Source of the DNA: Actinoplanes sp. SE50/110
GTDB lineage: Bacteria; Actinomycetota; Actinomycetes; Mycobacteriales; Micromonosporaceae
Direction of reading: 5' to 3'
DNA length: 64,000 nucleotides
Assembly (NCBI RefSeq): GCF_900119315.1
Contig: NZ_LT827010.1
Coordinates: 2,823,001 to 2,887,000 of the forward strand
Both the position numbers and the translations under genes were made by a program. The notes beneath the pieces are model-generated. The model did no database searches. It saw only the letters and a program-made list of their open reading frames with translations, and was not told the DNA's origin. This document shows, piece after piece, positions 62,198 to 64,000 of the stretch. Every line of letters starts with the position of its first letter. The first letter of the stretch is position 1.

Positions 62198-62941
62198 ATG
62201 ACGGTCCGCATCTGGCAGGGCATGGCGGGCAAGTCCCGTCTTTGGCACGGGCTGCTGGCGTTCATCGTCCTGGCGTCGCTGATCACGCAGATCGTCCTGA
62301 CGGCGACGGATTCAGCGCCGCATGCCGGGCCCGCGGTGCACGAGACCGTGGTGACAAGATTCGTCCGGCTTTTTAGCTACTTCACGATTCAGAGCAACCT
62401 GCTGGTGCTGATCGCGACCCTGGCCCTGCTGCGGGATCCGAACCGGGATGGGCGGGTCTGGCGGGTCATCCGGCTCGACGCGCTGCTCGGCATCGTGATC
62501 ACCGGAATCGTGTACAGCACGATCCTGGCCGGGCAGGTGGCGCTGCACGGGGCCGCCTACCTGGCCAATCTGGGTTTCCACTACATCGCCCCGTGGGCGG
62601 CCCTGCTCGGTTGGCTGCTCTTCGGCCCGCGGCCGCGGATCGACGCGCGGACCATGGCCTGGGCGGCGCTCTGGCCGACGCTGTGGATCGGGTACACACT
62701 GGCGCACGGCGCCGCCACCGACTGGTATCCGTATCCGTTCGCCGATGTGAACAGCCTCGGTTATCCCAGGGTGCTGGCCAACCTGGCAGCTGTCGTGCTC
62801 GTTGCCGCGGTGCTGGCCGCCCTGCTGCGTCTGCTCGATACGCGTCTCCCGTACAGGGTGGCGGCTGCTCCTGAGGCGGCGGCTCCTGTCCTGCCGCTTC
62901 CCCGTTCCGGCACGGAGCCCGTCGCTCACCGCGATAGGTGA
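62198..62941 (+). CDS. Pr6Pr family integral membrane protein
   Basis: 247 residues, six or seven helices. Motifs FSYFTIQSNLLVLIATLALL and GFHYIAPWAALLGWLLFGPR, with TDWYPYPFADVNSLGYPRVL near the end, are family hallmarks. ATG with GGAG upstream. Function unknown. Confidence 0.85.
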   Translation: MTVRIWQGMAGKSRLWHGLLAFIVLASLITQIVLTATDSAPHAGPAVHETVVTRFVRLFSYFTIQSNLLVLIATLALLRDPNRDGRVWRVIRLDALLGIVITGIVYSTILAGQVALHGAAYLANLGFHYIAPWAALLGWLLFGPRPRIDARTMAWAALWPTLWIGYTLAHGAATDWYPYPFADVNSLGYPRVLANLAAVVLVAAVLAALLRLLDTRLPYRVAAAPEAAAPVLPLPRSGTEPVAHRDR

Positions 62942-63117
62942 CGCTGCCGCAGGTCCGGTCCTCGGCACCGTCCATGCTTACTTCCTGCTTGAGCATCGTT
63001 CAAGCGGCCGGCGATGGAAGTCGTCTTGAGTCGGCCCGCGCAGGTGAGCGGGTCCGGGCGGATTTGCCGTTGCTGGTTCGGCAGGACTCAATAATCTGCC
63101 GAAACTGGTGGGTGTCG

Positions 63118-63537
63118 TCAACCCAGAACGGGCGACTGCTCAACTAGCTCGGACGCCTCTGTTCGCTCTTGTGGATGGGGCCTCACCCGGCCCGCGCCGA
63201 TAAGGACGACCCTCTCGTCCGACCACGTCCGGGGTGCCGTCACCCCGGCCGGGTCCTCGACGGTCAAGCGGGCAAGACGTAAGGCCGATGGAGCCGGCTG
63301 TGACAGCACAAGCTCTCGTCCCATATCCAGCTGATGAATGGCCAGCTCGGTGGCCCAGGTGGCAAGGAAATCACCGGTCGAGAGGACATGCCCCTGAAAT
63401 CGCACCGCGGCAGACTCGAGCCGGGAAGTGGCGGCGCGCACGCCTTCCACCGTCGGCAGCATGTGCCGCGTCGAATGCGCTTTGAGTTGTAGGCCTTGAC
63501 GTGGCAATCGACAAAAGCCAACAGCAACGCCGGTCAA
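63118..63537 (-). pseudogene. 5'-truncated maleylpyruvate isomerase/DinB-family (mycothiol-dependent) remnant
   Basis: About 140 residues: only the C-terminal half of the family is present (LPTVEGVRAATSRLE, TWATELAIHQLDMGRE, DERVVLIGAGRVRPHP, ending SPVLG). The N-terminal four-helix-bundle part with the metal site is missing, and 63578 onward is another gene. Probably not functional. Confidence 0.6.
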
Positions 63538-63577
63538 TGTGCGGATGGCGCGAGCGGCGTGAACGCCTGGGGCGGAT

Positions 63578-63970
63578 TCAGTCCGCCATCCAATAGTGCA
63601 GGGCGAAGCCCCACGGGGAGAACGTCAGCACGGTCACGGCCCCCCACGCCCAGACCCAGGCTCTCGCGTGCACCGACGGGCCACGGTCTCTCGCCGACAT
63701 CGCGACTGACCAGCCGACCAGAGGCAGCGGGAAGAAGAGGAGGAATCCCACGAGGAAGTGGGCCGTGACGAACCACGCGTACAGCGGGCACCACCACGGC
63801 GCCGCCTCGACCGAGGGGAAGGGGATCGAGTCCTTCGGGTCTCCGAGCCGTGCCAGGCTCGGTGCGAACAACGCCACGTAGTCGCCGGTGCGGAGCACCG
63901 CACACAACAGTGACGGCAGGGCGCCGAACAGGTGTACCCCCAGCAGAATCTGCAGGAGGCGGGTGGTCAT
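63578..63970 (-). CDS. small membrane protein, unknown function
   Basis: 130 residues with three or four helices (LLQILLGVHLFGALPSLLCA, TAHFLVGFLLFFPLPLVGW, AWVWAWGAVTVLTFSPWGFA). ATG at 63970 is chosen over the frame edge at 63997. The N-terminus may extend past the window, but this start fits. Confidence 0.6.
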   Translation of the reverse strand: MTTRLLQILLGVHLFGALPSLLCAVLRTGDYVALFAPSLARLGDPKDSIPFPSVEAAPWWCPLYAWFVTAHFLVGFLLFFPLPLVGWSVAMSARDRGPSVHARAWVWAWGAVTVLTFSPWGFALHYWMAD

Positions 63971-64000
63971 CCGGCCAGGATGCCGCCGCCCGTCCACCTC

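Noticed and set aside
1..64000. tRNA, rRNA, transposase, integrase or attachment sites
   Set aside because: None recognised on reading both strands; a tRNAscan or IS search would be needed to exclude small or degenerate cases.

Overview
The window is very G+C-rich (roughly 70%), uses GTG/TTG starts freely, and carries leaderless genes in which a TANNNT box sits 6-7 nt before the start codon. Its proteins (mycothiol-type maleylpyruvate isomerase remnant, SCO5389-type protein, HAAS-domain protein, actinobacterial c-di-AMP riboswitch) point to a filamentous actinomycete, most likely Micromonosporaceae such as Actinoplanes. It looks like chromosome. I see no insertion sequence, integrase, phage module, CRISPR array, tRNA or rRNA. 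A striking property is the number of G+C-rich tandem repeats, both between genes and in frame inside otherwise conserved proteins (RecQ, CydDC, TrpA, a hydrolase).

Layout. 1-6.4 kb: a repeat-bearing alpha/beta hydrolase, RecQ helicase and a PAS-PP2C-HATPase-STAS signalling protein. 6.4-13.1 kb: a compact locus that is the most interesting part. It has a GTP cyclohydrolase II, a stand-alone RibD-type reductase, a flippase-like membrane protein, a methyltransferase, a GT4 glycosyltransferase, a PTPS-fold protein that has lost its catalytic residues, a BchC-like dehydrogenase and a CDP-alcohol phosphotransferase. Together they look like an uncharacterised pathway that makes a pteridine- or pyrimidine-derived compound and probably attaches it to a membrane glycolipid. 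13-22.6 kb: BtuF-like protein, HAAS protein, hydrolase, small membrane proteins, HtpG, and a translationally coupled pair of unknown proteins sharing a GGQNNFGGD motif. 22.7-35.9 kb: efflux and detoxification genes, each beside its own regulator, often with a clear palindromic operator (MFS/TetR, TetR/SDR, AzoR/MarR, ArsR-like/MFS, TetR/MFS), plus a gluconate permease, a lipoprotein and a secreted beta-propeller/LamG protein.

36.4-47.4 kb: FolP2-type DHPS homologue, chemoreceptor, TetR, and the cytochrome bd operon cydA-cydB-cydDC. The bd operon is divergent from a BlaI/M56 peptidase pair across a palindromic operator. 47.5-50 kb: a c-di-AMP (ydaO-type) riboswitch ahead of an NlpC/P60 cell-wall hydrolase, then a TPR-AAA ATPase. 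50.2-54.6 kb: PAP2-type membrane protein, DUF4265, SCO5389-type protein, tyrosine phosphatase, GntR/UTRA regulator. 54.6-58 kb: trpB-trpA (TrpA has an unusual low-complexity insertion) and a LolA/RseB-like protein, separated by a strong 17-bp-arm hairpin. 58.4-64 kb: a two-component system flanked and split by minisatellite-like repeats, a YcnI copper protein, a Pr6Pr membrane protein, a truncated maleylpyruvate-isomerase-family remnant and a small membrane protein.

Functions were assigned from recognised motifs only; no database search was run. Start codons were chosen from Shine-Dalgarno spacing, leaderless -10 boxes and four-base stop/start overlaps, and are noted where they differ from the longest reading frame.
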